This document shows positions 45,815-55,092 of a stretch of 63,329 nt of DNA, piece by piece. This DNA comes from Streptomyces inhibens (GTDB lineage Bacteria > Actinomycetota > Actinomycetes > Streptomycetales > Streptomycetaceae). The notes under the pieces are model-generated. The model saw only the letters and a list, made by a program, of their open reading frames with translations, was not told where the DNA came from and made no database searches. The stretch is from positions 1 to 63,329 of the forward strand of contig NZ_QUAC01000483.1 in NCBI RefSeq assembly GCF_003389455.1. Direction: 5' to 3'. Position 1 is the first letter of the stretch. Each line of letters starts with the position of its first letter. A program made the translations under genes and the position numbers.

Positions 45815-48800
45815 ATGGTTCCACAGGTTGAGTTCGCTCCCACGTGTGGTATCGATCTTGATGATCAGCCGTACATCATCGATGCTCTGTGCGATGTCGC
45901 CGTGTTGGAGAGCGACGTCACCGTCGAGGAGGGCGAGGATCCGCCGAAGGGGTACTGGCCTGGTGGTGTTCACACGGTCACGGTGCTGCGGAGGCTTGCT
46001 GGTGGGCGCAGTGGTTCGGAAGTCCTGGAGATCGAGGTCAGCGTAAAGAAGGCCGCCAGCTTCCTTCAGGTCGCAAAGCTGATGCGCCATGACGAGGCCA
46101 TGAAAGAGTGGACAGCTTTCAACGCCTTGGCGAGGAAACACGACGACACCCTTTACGTGCCGATCGTGGCTGTGAGTCGGTCTGTGATCGACAAGCAGTA
46201 TGCGGTGGACTTCAAACAACATGTGGTGGTCTATGCGCATGTGCGGGACCGCGATCAGAACACCGAGGGGACTCTCCGGTCACTGGAAGACGTGGTGGTC
46301 GAAGCGATTGAGGATCCAGAGTCGACTGGTCAGGGCGTGGCGGCCCTTTCGGCAATGATGAGTACGCTCAGGAACAAGCTCTACCGGAACGCCTCCTCGG
46401 CGTCGGAACAATTATTGGGGCAGGAGAACTGGAGTCTTGGCCCCAATGCGGTGCTGAAGGTCGATGAGATCGACGCGGAAGGCCAAGGACCGGTTCGACT
46501 CATAGACGGAAACCCCGGTGCGAAGGATCTCGAGAAGCCTGCGGTGACTTCTACCGAGCTCTTGCAAGCATCCACCTCGCCTCCAGGTATCGGCCGCAGT
46601 CTGGCCAAGGGGGACAAGGCCCGCCTGATGTTGCGCAAGGCCAAGGTAGAGGGCTCGGTGGTGTCAGGTCAGTTCAACACCCTTCGAGTGCACGTCGAGC
46701 TGACTGGCGGAGTAGGTGATCGGACTGACGTGGCCGACCTGATCGGCGAGCGGCCTCTCGATGTGTACGGGACGGTTCAGTACACCCGGTCCCAGCGCTG
46801 GTCGGATCTCTACGCGTCCTGTCTGCTGGCGAAGGGCGACTTCACCGAGACGGAAGGTTTGCTGCAGTACGACGGAACAACGGTGGAGCACCCCATGAAG
46901 GCGCTGCTCAGCGTCCTTTCAGCCTCCGTTGAAGCGAGGACAAGATCGCAAGTTCACGGCGACCTCAATCCACGCAACATCATGTTCTGCGACAAGAATC
47001 CGTACTTGATCGACTTTGCGTCCTTTGAGCAGGACAGTTATCTGCTCTCCGACCTGGCGTGGATGGAGGTATGCACCCTCCGGGACTGCGTATCGCCCTT
47101 CCTGTCCTGGGCTGACCTGGTGAGGTTGCAGCGGTACTTAGCATTGCTCACCATTGTCATTCCCCTCTGGGGAGCTGACGCGGTGGCCTCGGCTGCGGCA
47201 TTTTTGGTGGAATCAGTCCGCGAGGATGCGCCTGTCCTGAGTCGTTGCCTAGCGCTGTTGTGGGCGCTCCGGCTGGGCATCTGGAAGACCGTGCCAGTCG
47301 ATGACCGCGAGGCATGGCCCAGGCATTATTTTCAGCACTTGACCTTGGCGGCCTGTCGCACGTTCAAGTGGGAGTCTTCTCGACAGTCCGAGCATCAGGT
47401 CGGTGCCTCCACCGCGGTTGCCGGAGTAGCTTCAGAGTGTCTCGGCCCCGGATTCAGCACCCTCTTTGACCAGTGGAGCGCCAACCAGGCACGGATCGCT
47501 CGCGAGATGCTGCTGGAGCACTCCGATGAGCTCAGCTGGCCGTCCGCTGATCTGCTGACTGCCGCCTTGGTGGCTGAAGGTATCGAACGGCCACGGAAGG
47601 CGGGCTCGGCGGCAAGGCGGGCGATGGAGCGTCTGTTCAGCGGTCCGCTGGCATCGGCGTTCGAGGAACTGCAACGTCACTGCAGGAACAAGGAGTTCGA
47701 CAGCTCTCAGCACTACCATGACTTCACTTACATCCCCCTTGAGGGGCGTGTACTGGCCCCGGGAGAACCCTACGTCCAGCAGGGCGAAGGGGCTTTGACC
47801 GTAGCTCCCAAGAGCTGCTTACGTCTCCTGGCACAGCATGATGTTGTGGTTCTGGTGGCTGACTCGGGGTCGGGGAAGAGCGTGGTGACCCGCGAGCTGA
47901 AGATGCGCATGATGAACGCGTTCTCCAAGAACGCAGATCCAGCGAAGACCGCCGGTACCCCGTGCTGTCTCCCGTTGTCTGTCAGCGCGGTGCAGCTGAG
48001 TATTGAGCTGCACGCGGCTTCAGAGTTGACCCCTTCCAAGATCCTTCGTGGCCTGATTCAGCTTCCGGATGAGGTATCGCAAGGGCGGCTGGAGCGCCTC
48101 TTGGAAATTGGGGCCGTTCACCTGACGGTGGACGATCTGCACAAAGTTGAGCTGCGGCGTCGAAGAGGTGTGACGGCTTGGCTCAAGGAGCTTCACGTCA
48201 AACACCCACAGATGCGCATCGTAGTGTGCCAGCGTGGTGGAGATTATCAGCCTGAGGTCTTCGGGTGGCCGGCTGTCGTGCTACACAAGGTCCGGGAGTT
48301 GCCTGCGCGCACCTTCATAGCCGATGAGCTGCGCAAGAGACACCCGGCCACGTGGCAGGCGGAATTCGCTCAGCTGGAAGAGCTGCTCTTCAAAGACCCT
48401 GCAGCTGTGGCGTTACGCGAACTCGCTGGCCGACCGCTGTTTTTGAAGATGCTGGTGAGGCACTTCGTGGATACCGGCGAGGTTCCCTCCAACCCGGGAA
48501 TCCTGGTCCACAAGTACCTGGAGCGCATGCTGAAGTCGGGGGAGCATGCCATCCCGGTTGCTCAGCAGAAGCAGATGCTGAACAAGCTGGTGAGCAAGCT
48601 CGGAGATTCTGGGGCGCTGAGTCGCGAAGAGGCCGTCCAGGTCGTCGGGGATCCGGCGCGTCATGATGCGGAGCAGGATCTGGAGACGCTGCTGTCGACG
48701 ACCGCTGTGCAGGAGGACTCTGCGCGGATCACCTTCTGCAACCCCCTGGTGCAGGCACTGTGTGCAGCGTCCGTCCTTCTGGAGGATGCGCAAGACCATC

Positions 48801-50863
48801 CACCTTCGGTCACTGACCGTATCCGAAAATTTGGTTGGCGGGACGCGGCTCTCTTCCTGGTCGCTGACCCTCATGCAGATGAGGAGACAGTTGCTGCGGT
48901 GCTTAGCACTGCAGTGGAAGCGAATCCCTGGTACGGGGCGATGCTCTTGCAGGCGGCTCCTGAGGATGCTGTGCCGGGAGTGCGGCAGGCGTTTTTAGAA
49001 GCTCAGCATGCGGTGCTGCGTTCGGAGGCGAGTGGCAGGCCGGCGTGGCGTCAGTCTGCCTACGCCCTTGCCAAGTACGGTGCGCCGTCGGCCATGGATG
49101 TCCTGCAGCAGGTGGCGCTCAACGAAAGTAGCGCTCCGCAGGCGGTGAAGGCGGCTCTGGACGGCTTGGTGATGATGCACCAGTGGTTCGTTCCGGACGC
49201 AACGTCCACCTTGCAAGGGGTCCTATGTCACCTGCTTGATCCGGCACCTGGGGTGAGCGTGGAGGACTCTGTTGTCGTCCGGGCTCTGCGCAGCATTCAG
49301 GCGGCGGGGCTGACGAGCCTGGCGGGCTATGCGTGGTCCCGTCTCGAACAGTCCGGTGCCTCATGGGAGGTGATTTCCCAGGCATGGGACACGCTCGCGC
49401 AGTTGAGGGTGCTGCCCAACAGGGCATTGCGGGCTGTATATGCCCAGGCGTGCACACGGCAGTTGTCGCAGATCGACAGGGAGCTGGGGGTTACGGCGGC
49501 AACTGCTGCGGCTGAAGAGCTCAATGAAGAGCGTCTGTTCTTGCTGAAGCGGCTGGCTGCTGAAGGGGATATCGAGTCTCTGCTCGCTTACCGTTTTCGA
49601 GCTGGCCTGGCTGAGTGCCCCGACTGGCGGGAGATGCTGGATCAAGCTGCCAGAGCTGTGCAAGCCGGCTCTCCCCAGAACGTCTTGGCCGGTGCCTTGC
49701 TCGACCAGGAGATGTTCGGTACAGGGCCTGATGGCTGGAGGGACCTGCTCACGCAGCCCAATGAGCATCTGGCGATAATCGGGGCACATCGTTTGCTGTC
49801 CGACGGTCGCGTCTTGGGTGCCCCGCTGCTGGAAGAGGTCGGTGCTCAGGCGTCAGCAAAGAGACTGTCGATCGTGGCAGCGTTCGTCCACTGCTTGTCA
49901 CCTGGCGGCCAGGGAGTGCTGGAGCGGCTGCTCAAGCCCGTTCTGGCCAAGCTCACAGCGGATTTCATCGACCCGGTCTCCTGCTTGGTGTCCGCAGCGG
50001 GAACCCTCGACCACGACTTGGGACTACGGCTGGCACTCAAGGTGCAAGAAGCGCTGTTGGAGCACGGCCTGGATCAGCAGGCAGTGCACTGGCCGTGGTG
50101 CACGACGTGGCGCCGCGTTCTGCCGCTGCGCGCGGAGACGGCGTTGTTCGTCGATGAGCAGGGCATCGATTCCCCCTCGTTGACCGCGTTGCTCGGCAGT
50201 GTCGATGTACTGCTGGACGCGCCGTTCGTCCAGCCGATGATCCTCACACCGGCGGTGAGGGAGCAGTTGTTTTCGCTGCAGCCGAAGAGCCCTGAGGGGA
50301 TAGCTGCTCATCAGTTCGTGATGCTTGCAGCAAGCGCGGGATTGTTCGAGGCTCTGCCGTTCGTCCATGAGGTTGCTGCAAATGAGTACAACATCAGCAC
50401 GATCATTACCCACTCACATGGCGAGCATGGTCTGGTACAGGTGTCACTGGCAGCGCACGCCACCACGGCCATTGGATACCTAGGAAGTCTGGCATTGCTG
50501 GAGGACCTGATGCTGGAAGCAGAGACAGCGGAGCAGGCTCTGCACAGGATGGCGCACGAGACCGACTCACTGCATCCAAGTCTGGAGCGGGCCCGTCTGG
50601 TCGGTCTGGGCTACTGGGGTCATTGGCAGGACCTGTTGTCTGCTTTGTCCCCGGGAGATCCGGTGCTGTCAGCGGCCGCCCGCAACATCGTCAACTATTG
50701 GCTGCCCGGTCCACGGGACCGTCTGGGCGAAGCCTGCTTTCACAGCATCGCGAGGTGGACCCGCCGCGAGCTGGAGACAGGGAAGCTTCCGGCATCGACA
50801 CAGGCCGTGCTGACGCACATTCACGACAGCACGGAAAACAGACTGGGACGCTATGTGCGGTGA
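45815..50863 (+). CDS. 1682-residue kinase-like/STAND NTPase conflict-system protein
   Basis: N-terminal protein-kinase/APH-like domain (about 1-480): catalytic loop HGDLNPRN (His381, Asp383, Asn388) and metal-binding Asp400 in LIDFAS; it resembles the ternary-complex-associated kinase-like domains described in NTP-dependent conflict systems. A STAND/NACHT-like NTPase follows (about 655-960): Walker A ADSGSGKS (Lys688), Walker B HLTVDD (Asp773, Asp774) and an Arg807 sensor in VVCQRG. About 700 C-terminal residues are helical, HEAT/ARM-like (DAVPGVRQAFLEAQHAVLR, APSAMDVLQQVALNESS), a likely target-sensing region. No signal peptide or TM segment. The gene is intact, lower in GC than the flanks, and the probable sensor/ATPase of the locus. 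Confidence 0.8.
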   Translation: MVPQVEFAPTCGIDLDDQPYIIDALCDVAVLESDVTVEEGEDPPKGYWPGGVHTVTVLRRLAGGRSGSEVLEIEVSVKKAASFLQVAKLMRHDEAMKEWTAFNALARKHDDTLYVPIVAVSRSVIDKQYAVDFKQHVVVYAHVRDRDQNTEGTLRSLEDVVVEAIEDPESTGQGVAALSAMMSTLRNKLYRNASSASEQLLGQENWSLGPNAVLKVDEIDAEGQGPVRLIDGNPGAKDLEKPAVTSTELLQASTSPPGIGRSLAKGDKARLMLRKAKVEGSVVSGQFNTLRVHVELTGGVGDRTDVADLIGERPLDVYGTVQYTRSQRWSDLYASCLLAKGDFTETEGLLQYDGTTVEHPMKALLSVLSASVEARTRSQVHGDLNPRNIMFCDKNPYLIDFASFEQDSYLLSDLAWMEVCTLRDCVSPFLSWADLVRLQRYLALLTIVIPLWGADAVASAAAFLVESVREDAPVLSRCLALLWALRLGIWKTVPVDDREAWPRHYFQHLTLAACRTFKWESSRQSEHQVGASTAVAGVASECLGPGFSTLFDQWSANQARIAREMLLEHSDELSWPSADLLTAALVAEGIERPRKAGSAARRAMERLFSGPLASAFEELQRHCRNKEFDSSQHYHDFTYIPLEGRVLAPGEPYVQQGEGALTVAPKSCLRLLAQHDVVVLVADSGSGKSVVTRELKMRMMNAFSKNADPAKTAGTPCCLPLSVSAVQLSIELHAASELTPSKILRGLIQLPDEVSQGRLERLLEIGAVHLTVDDLHKVELRRRRGVTAWLKELHVKHPQMRIVVCQRGGDYQPEVFGWPAVVLHKVRELPARTFIADELRKRHPATWQAEFAQLEELLFKDPAAVALRELAGRPLFLKMLVRHFVDTGEVPSNPGILVHKYLERMLKSGEHAIPVAQQKQMLNKLVSKLGDSGALSREEAVQVVGDPARHDAEQDLETLLSTTAVQEDSARITFCNPLVQALCAASVLLEDAQDHPPSVTDRIRKFGWRDAALFLVADPHADEETVAAVLSTAVEANPWYGAMLLQAAPEDAVPGVRQAFLEAQHAVLRSEASGRPAWRQSAYALAKYGAPSAMDVLQQVALNESSAPQAVKAALDGLVMMHQWFVPDATSTLQGVLCHLLDPAPGVSVEDSVVVRALRSIQAAGLTSLAGYAWSRLEQSGASWEVISQAWDTLAQLRVLPNRALRAVYAQACTRQLSQIDRELGVTAATAAAEELNEERLFLLKRLAAEGDIESLLAYRFRAGLAECPDWREMLDQAARAVQAGSPQNVLAGALLDQEMFGTGPDGWRDLLTQPNEHLAIIGAHRLLSDGRVLGAPLLEEVGAQASAKRLSIVAAFVHCLSPGGQGVLERLLKPVLAKLTADFIDPVSCLVSAAGTLDHDLGLRLALKVQEALLEHGLDQQAVHWPWCTTWRRVLPLRAETALFVDEQGIDSPSLTALLGSVDVLLDAPFVQPMILTPAVREQLFSLQPKSPEGIAAHQFVMLAASAGLFEALPFVHEVAANEYNISTIITHSHGEHGLVQVSLAAHATTAIGYLGSLALLEDLMLEAETAEQALHRMAHETDSLHPSLERARLVGLGYWGHWQDLLSALSPGDPVLSAAARNIVNYWLPGPRDRLGEACFHSIARWTRRELETGKLPASTQAVLTHIHDSTENRLGRYVR

Positions 50864-50879
50864 ACGTAAAGCCCCTGGG

Positions 50880-51308
50880 CTAGGGCAGCCCCATCTCCCG
50901 TTTGGCCGCAGCCACCACAATGCGGCGGCTGCGAGCGGCGGTGGCCAGTGCTTCCTGCCGGGCAAGGCCCGGCAGGGCTTCCTGGGCTGCGCGCTGGCAC
51001 CGCAGAAGATCCTCGCCGGCTTGCAGGACTTCTTCCGAGGCAAGCAGGCGCAGCCGGGTCAGCTGGCTGCGCATCTCGGCGTAAAACGCTTGAGCGGTGT
51101 CGACGTTGAGGGGGTGCTCGGCGGGGGTGTCTCGGACGATGTCGGAGTGCGCCCAGCTGGCTTCAAGGAAGGCGACGAAGGCATCCGTGAGCGACTCGCG
51201 CGCCCACTTTCGGTGTTCGCGACGGCCGCCGATCACCGTCGTCACGATCAAGGTGGCCAGGCTTGTCGCGGCCGCCACCCATGCTGCCCACGCGCTCGCG
51301 TCCCCCAT
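50880..51308 (-). CDS. Small membrane-anchored coiled-coil protein
   Basis: 142 residues from ATG 51308 (GGAG upstream); a longer frame would need a TTG start at 51356. One N-terminal transmembrane segment (AWAAWVAAATSLATLIVTTV), then a charged helical cytoplasmic part (REHRKWARESLTDAFVAFL ... LRLLASEEVLQAGEDLL). Not recognised as a named family. It lies antisense, between the STAND and VMAP genes and 16 bp from the STAND stop, so it may be a membrane partner or an unrelated passenger. Confidence 0.6.
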   Translation of the reverse strand: MGDASAWAAWVAAATSLATLIVTTVIGGRREHRKWARESLTDAFVAFLEASWAHSDIVRDTPAEHPLNVDTAQAFYAEMRSQLTRLRLLASEEVLQAGEDLLRCQRAAQEALPGLARQEALATAARSRRIVVAAAKREMGLP

Positions 51309-51498
51309 CGTCGTATTGTCTCCGCCCGGAGGCGGCCCCGGGGGCGCAATCAGCAAGATGTGGCAGGTGTCAAGCTCGCAAACTCATCTCATTTTCTCCT
51401 TGGCCTAGCGGCGTCTGCTGCTGGACAGTCATGGCAAGGGAGTCAGGCGGTCGGCGCCGATGCCGGCATGTTCGACAGTTCCTTGGGGGGGCTTTGCC

Positions 51499-52950
51499 AT
51501 GGCGGCAGCTGAGTCAGGTCGGCCGAACGACCCGGGAAGCGGGGTCGCTGCACCAGCGTCTCTGCAGCAGGCGATGGTGGACGTGTTGTCCAGCTCACCA
51601 CGTCTTGCCTCTCTCTCGGGGCGTCGCGCCCTGGTCCGGATGCTCGCCCGGTCCCTGGATGATCCGCTCAGTGAGTCTGATGCCCAAGTCCGCTCCCTTG
51701 ACCAGTTCTCACAGCTGGTGGCGCAATGCACCGCCCTGGCGGAGGGCGCCGATGTGCTGGCGGATGCCGTCAGCACGCTGACCGGGGATCTGCGCACCAC
51801 TCAGCGGATGCGGCTGTTGTGCGACCGCTGGTCAGCGCGGACGTGGCTGCCCGAAGGGGAGCTGTGTGCGCTGGAGAGGCTGTTAAGTCAGGCCTCGCCC
51901 GACGATGTTCACGTCATTGCTCAGGCCTCACTGCAGCCGCTGGCTGCCCCTTTGCCACTCCACTGCACTCATGCGTGGAGCATTCTGCTCCATCTGTTGC
52001 GACGTAATGCCTTGCCCAACGGGCTGCCCCCCTTCATGGCCTTCCTTGAGTACCTGGCGGCCGCGGTCGGTGACAGCGTCGGCGAGCAGATCCGCAGCTG
52101 GACACTCAATCACGCAGAGGCATCCGGGCTGGTGCCTTCACTGCGGGAGTGCAGAGCACGAGCCACCTCGGTTCAGTTGCCTGACGCCACCGGCCGTCGG
52201 GTGATGTTCGTACTGATGCCAGATGGCTTGGAGAGCGACTACTACGTCCTGCGGGTGTGGCACGAGGAGGGAGGCGCCTACGACGGGCCTCCGCTGCGGG
52301 ACGACGACACACGGGTGCGCCATCCAGACATTGCCCGGGCTGTTGCCAACAAGCTTCGCCATGCTCTTATCGCTGGCCAACGCACTGATCTGACAGTCGA
52401 GTTCTGGCTGCCGCTGGCATTGGTGAACCAACCTGTGTGGGAGTGGTGCCAGCCGGCGAGCGAGCCGGATGTCGAGTGGGACTGCCGCGTGCTGGTACGC
52501 AGTCTTGACCGACCTCAATCGCCCGACTCCCATTCCTCCTGGCGCAAACGCTGGACACGCCTTATGCGCGAAGATGCCTCGCCCTGCACCAGTCGCCGTG
52601 ACCTGGCAGACGACGAGCGGCAGTCGAGGGAACCACTTGTACTGAGCTCCCCCCCTGACGTGGAAGACGGCCGCAAAGAGCTCATGGAGGCCATTCGCTC
52701 CGGTGTCCCGGCGATCTTGTGGCACCGCCAGAATTGCTCCAAGCCTTTTCGCGAATCCGTGCAGAACTTCATCCACAGCGGCCCTCTCAAAGACCTTCCG
52801 AGCAGGATTGGCGAAATCCATTTGTCACCGGGACCGCTGGGAGACGAGGCAGAGCTCCTGCGCGAAGTGACTTTGCTGTGGGATGACCCCGACCGTCCGC
52901 TGCCGGTGCTCAAGCCGCTCGTCGCTCCGGATGAGGTTCCCACCCTGTGA
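51499..52950 (+). CDS. VMAP-like protein (effector-associated domain plus VMAP-C)
   Basis: 483 residues from ATG 51499 (GGGGGG upstream). The N-terminal ~85 residues form a small helical death-fold-like domain (LQQAMVDVLSSSPRLASLSG, RRALVRMLARSLDDPL) like effector-associated domain 2, which recruits partner effectors. The C-terminal half matches the vWA-MoxR-associated protein domain: DLTVEFWLPLALVNQPVWEW, VEWDCRVLVRSLDR and GVPAILWHRQNC. VMAP proteins act as adaptors in ternary conflict systems. The stop overlaps the vWA gene start (GTGA), so the two products are made together. Confidence 0.75.
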   Translation: MAAAESGRPNDPGSGVAAPASLQQAMVDVLSSSPRLASLSGRRALVRMLARSLDDPLSESDAQVRSLDQFSQLVAQCTALAEGADVLADAVSTLTGDLRTTQRMRLLCDRWSARTWLPEGELCALERLLSQASPDDVHVIAQASLQPLAAPLPLHCTHAWSILLHLLRRNALPNGLPPFMAFLEYLAAAVGDSVGEQIRSWTLNHAEASGLVPSLRECRARATSVQLPDATGRRVMFVLMPDGLESDYYVLRVWHEEGGAYDGPPLRDDDTRVRHPDIARAVANKLRHALIAGQRTDLTVEFWLPLALVNQPVWEWCQPASEPDVEWDCRVLVRSLDRPQSPDSHSSWRKRWTRLMREDASPCTSRRDLADDERQSREPLVLSSPPDVEDGRKELMEAIRSGVPAILWHRQNCSKPFRESVQNFIHSGPLKDLPSRIGEIHLSPGPLGDEAELLREVTLLWDDPDRPLPVLKPLVAPDEVPTL

Positions 52951-54446
52951 GTACGCCTGAGGCCGCGACATGGCTCATCACCGCTGCCCCCGCCATGCCC
53001 GTCACGCCTGCCCAGCTACGCGGCCCGGGGCATCTCGCTGCTTCCCGGAAGGTCTTCGCGCCAGCGCCGGAAGGGTGGCCTTCCTCCCTTCCTCTTCCTG
53101 CCGCCGAAGCGTCGGTCAGCGCTCTGTATGCGCTGAGTCAACTGCACCCGGAGCTAGCGGATTTCTGCAAAACGCCCCAGGACGCTTATGCCATACCCTC
53201 GGCACCTGGACCGGTCTGTCCTCCGGTGTCAGACCTCCCGGTACGCGAGCTGATCCTTGTGGTCGACACCGGCCTTTCGATGTCCGCCTGGTACCCGACC
53301 GTCAACGCTTTCGCCGCGTGTGCCTGTGAACTGCCAATTTTCAATGACGTCCACATCGTCAAGCTGCGCAGCCAGCCCTCGTCAACGTACCCGGAGCTTT
53401 TTGACCGCCCTGCGGTGAACAAACTCGGGCTTGGTCTGCCTGCACCGCCCCATCGCCAAAAGACGATCTTCGTCCTCACAGATGCTGTCGGCGCTGCATG
53501 GAAGCGTGGACTGATCTGGAACGATCTTCGCGCGTGGGCCCAGAACCACACCGTGGCAATCCTGCACGTGCTCCCCCACCACGACTGGTACTTGTCGGGC
53601 ATTCACGCCCGGCCCCATCAGCTGCGCGCTCGAGAGCCGGGCTGTTCCAACAGCGCTCTGGAGGTCGCGCCCCCCGAGGCCGTGCCGCCTTCTGCTGGGG
53701 AGGGCGGGGGGCTGGAGCGAGACCGGCACAAGGTTTTGGTTCCGGTACTGGAAATACGGAAACGATGGCTGGACCAATGGGTTCGGCTGATGACGTCCCG
53801 GCTGTTGGTGCACCAGCAGGTGCTAGAGATTCCACCGCCGTCGGCGACTGCTGGGTTGGTGCCCACCCCCAGCCCTGCGCCAGACGCTGTTGCCAGTCCT
53901 GAACAGAGCATCGGGGAGTTCCGCACCGCCGCCTCCGAGAACGCCTTCAGCCTCGCCGTACTCCTGGCCGCCGCCCCGCTCAACCGCCACATCATGCAGC
54001 TCTTGGCCGCCGAACTCCTGCCCGCCGCAAGTCCTGGCGACCTGGCCGCCGTCCTCACCAGCGGACTTCTTGTCACCATGGAGAACAGTGCGGAACATAG
54101 TGACCCGCACGACCAGGTGGTATTCGACTTCACCCCCGACGTGCGAGAAAAACTGCTGTCTCTCGGGGAATCCGCGAAGACCCGACGCGTCGTCGCCCTC
54201 CTCGATCATTACCTGGGCCCGCACGTGCCGGCCATCCGCGGCATCACCCAAAGAGTCAAAAACCCTGCCACAGCGTTCCCTCCCGGCATCACGGCCGAGA
54301 CTCTCCCCTACCTCCGCGTCGAATGCGCCGTGCTCACCGCCCTCTCAGGCGCCTCCACGCCTCACCGCGAAGCAGCAGAACGGCTACGTACAAAGGTCGA
54401 CGAGTTCGAAACCGAGCAACGACGGGCCACAGCGGCCAATCCCTAA
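52947..54446 (+). CDS. SAV_2336-family vWA protein, 3' end at an IS terminus
   Basis: 499 residues. A vWA-like domain (about 100-230) starts with LILVVDTGLSMSAW, a degenerate MIDAS, and continues KTIFVLTDAVGAAWKRGL and HTVAILHVLPHHDWY, the pattern of streptomycete SAV_2336-type proteins. A helical region follows (ASENAFSLAVLLAAAPLNRH, PDVREKLLSLGESAKTRRV). Relatives often continue into AAA+/TPR modules; here the frame ends in a TAA made by the junction with an IS end (TA|AGGGCTG), so the C-terminus may be lost. Translationally coupled to the VMAP gene. Confidence 0.75.
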   Translation: MSTPEAATWLITAAPAMPVTPAQLRGPGHLAASRKVFAPAPEGWPSSLPLPAAEASVSALYALSQLHPELADFCKTPQDAYAIPSAPGPVCPPVSDLPVRELILVVDTGLSMSAWYPTVNAFAACACELPIFNDVHIVKLRSQPSSTYPELFDRPAVNKLGLGLPAPPHRQKTIFVLTDAVGAAWKRGLIWNDLRAWAQNHTVAILHVLPHHDWYLSGIHARPHQLRAREPGCSNSALEVAPPEAVPPSAGEGGGLERDRHKVLVPVLEIRKRWLDQWVRLMTSRLLVHQQVLEIPPPSATAGLVPTPSPAPDAVASPEQSIGEFRTAASENAFSLAVLLAAAPLNRHIMQLLAAELLPAASPGDLAAVLTSGLLVTMENSAEHSDPHDQVVFDFTPDVREKLLSLGESAKTRRVVALLDHYLGPHVPAIRGITQRVKNPATAFPPGITAETLPYLRVECAVLTALSGASTPHREAAERLRTKVDEFETEQRRATAANP

Positions 54447-54461
54447 GGGCTGTCCCGTAAA
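54446..54461 (+). mobile_element. Solo IS5-like terminus
   Basis: AGGGCTGTCCCGTAA plus the following ATGATCTT matches the ends of the element at 17830-19254 (notably its right end, read in reverse). No matching opposite end is visible downstream, so this is a remnant, left after deletion of the rest of the element. Confidence 0.65.
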
Positions 54462-54694
54462 TGATCTTCGGGTTGCCTCAGCTTGTTCTTTAAGGTCCGA
54501 GAAGCTGTGTCCAATATCCCTCCTCATGTGGCTAGTTGGCGGTTTGATCTGATTCGCTCGCTGTTCGGTCGAGCCATGGAAGCCCTCGGTTGTTGGTGGG
54601 CGCTCGGAGACGCCACTTTGGAGATCGAACCGCTGCGGTCATGGCGGCCATCTGTCGGTAGGCGAGGACATGGGCCCCCGCTTGCCAGGCATGG
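54462..54694. other. IS-adjacent stretch
   Basis: No gene supported. It probably contains eroded IS sequence and the start of the PadR promoter region. Confidence 0.4.
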
Positions 54695-54744
54695 TCCACT
54701 ACTCCGTGATACCGTGTAGTGGTACTTGGTACTACGTAGTACCA
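54695..54744. promoter_or_regulatory. PadR operator pair
   Basis: An 18-bp perfect palindrome TGGTACTACGTAGTACCA (54727-54744) follows an inverted repeat CCACTAC-13-GTAGTGG (54695-54721). Both use a TAC/GTA half-site typical of PadR operators and lie 22-71 bp before the PadR start, suggesting autorepression. Confidence 0.75.
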
Positions 54745-54765
54745 GGAGACCGAAGAGGACCCGCG

Positions 54766-55092
54766 ATGGACGATCTGACGGAGATGCTGAAGGGCACGCT
54801 TGAGGGCTGCGTGCTTCAAATCATCGGCAGCGAGGAGACCTACGGGTACGCCATCACGCGTCGGCTGAACGAACTTGGCTTCGCCGACGTCGTCGAGGGG
54901 ACGATCTACACCATCTTGCTGCGACTGGAGAGGAACGGGCTCGTCCAGGTGACGAAACGACCATCCGGACTGGGTCCACCGCGCAAGTTCTTTGCGCTCA
55001 ACGACGCAGGGCGCGAAGAACTCGCGACGTTCTGGGCGAAATGGGAGTACCTCTCATCACGAATCGACAAGCTCAAGGAGGGCGGGCGATGA
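54766..55092 (+). CDS. PadR-family transcriptional regulator
   Basis: 108 residues from ATG 54766 (MDDLTEMLKGTLEGCVLQII). Classic PadR winged helix: SEETYGYAITRRLNELG and VEGTIYTILLRLERNGLV, then the beta-wing (GPPRKFFALNDAGREEL) and a short dimerisation helix, i.e. the small PadR-s2 type. Its stop overlaps the next start (ATGA). It should repress its own operon through the palindromes just upstream until a ligand binds. Confidence 0.92.
   Translation: MDDLTEMLKGTLEGCVLQIIGSEETYGYAITRRLNELGFADVVEGTIYTILLRLERNGLVQVTKRPSGLGPPRKFFALNDAGREELATFWAKWEYLSSRIDKLKEGGR

Noticed and set aside
45545..46240. 231-codon minus-strand frame opposite the STAND gene start
   Set aside because: Overlaps the well-supported kinase-like coding region and has no conserved motif.
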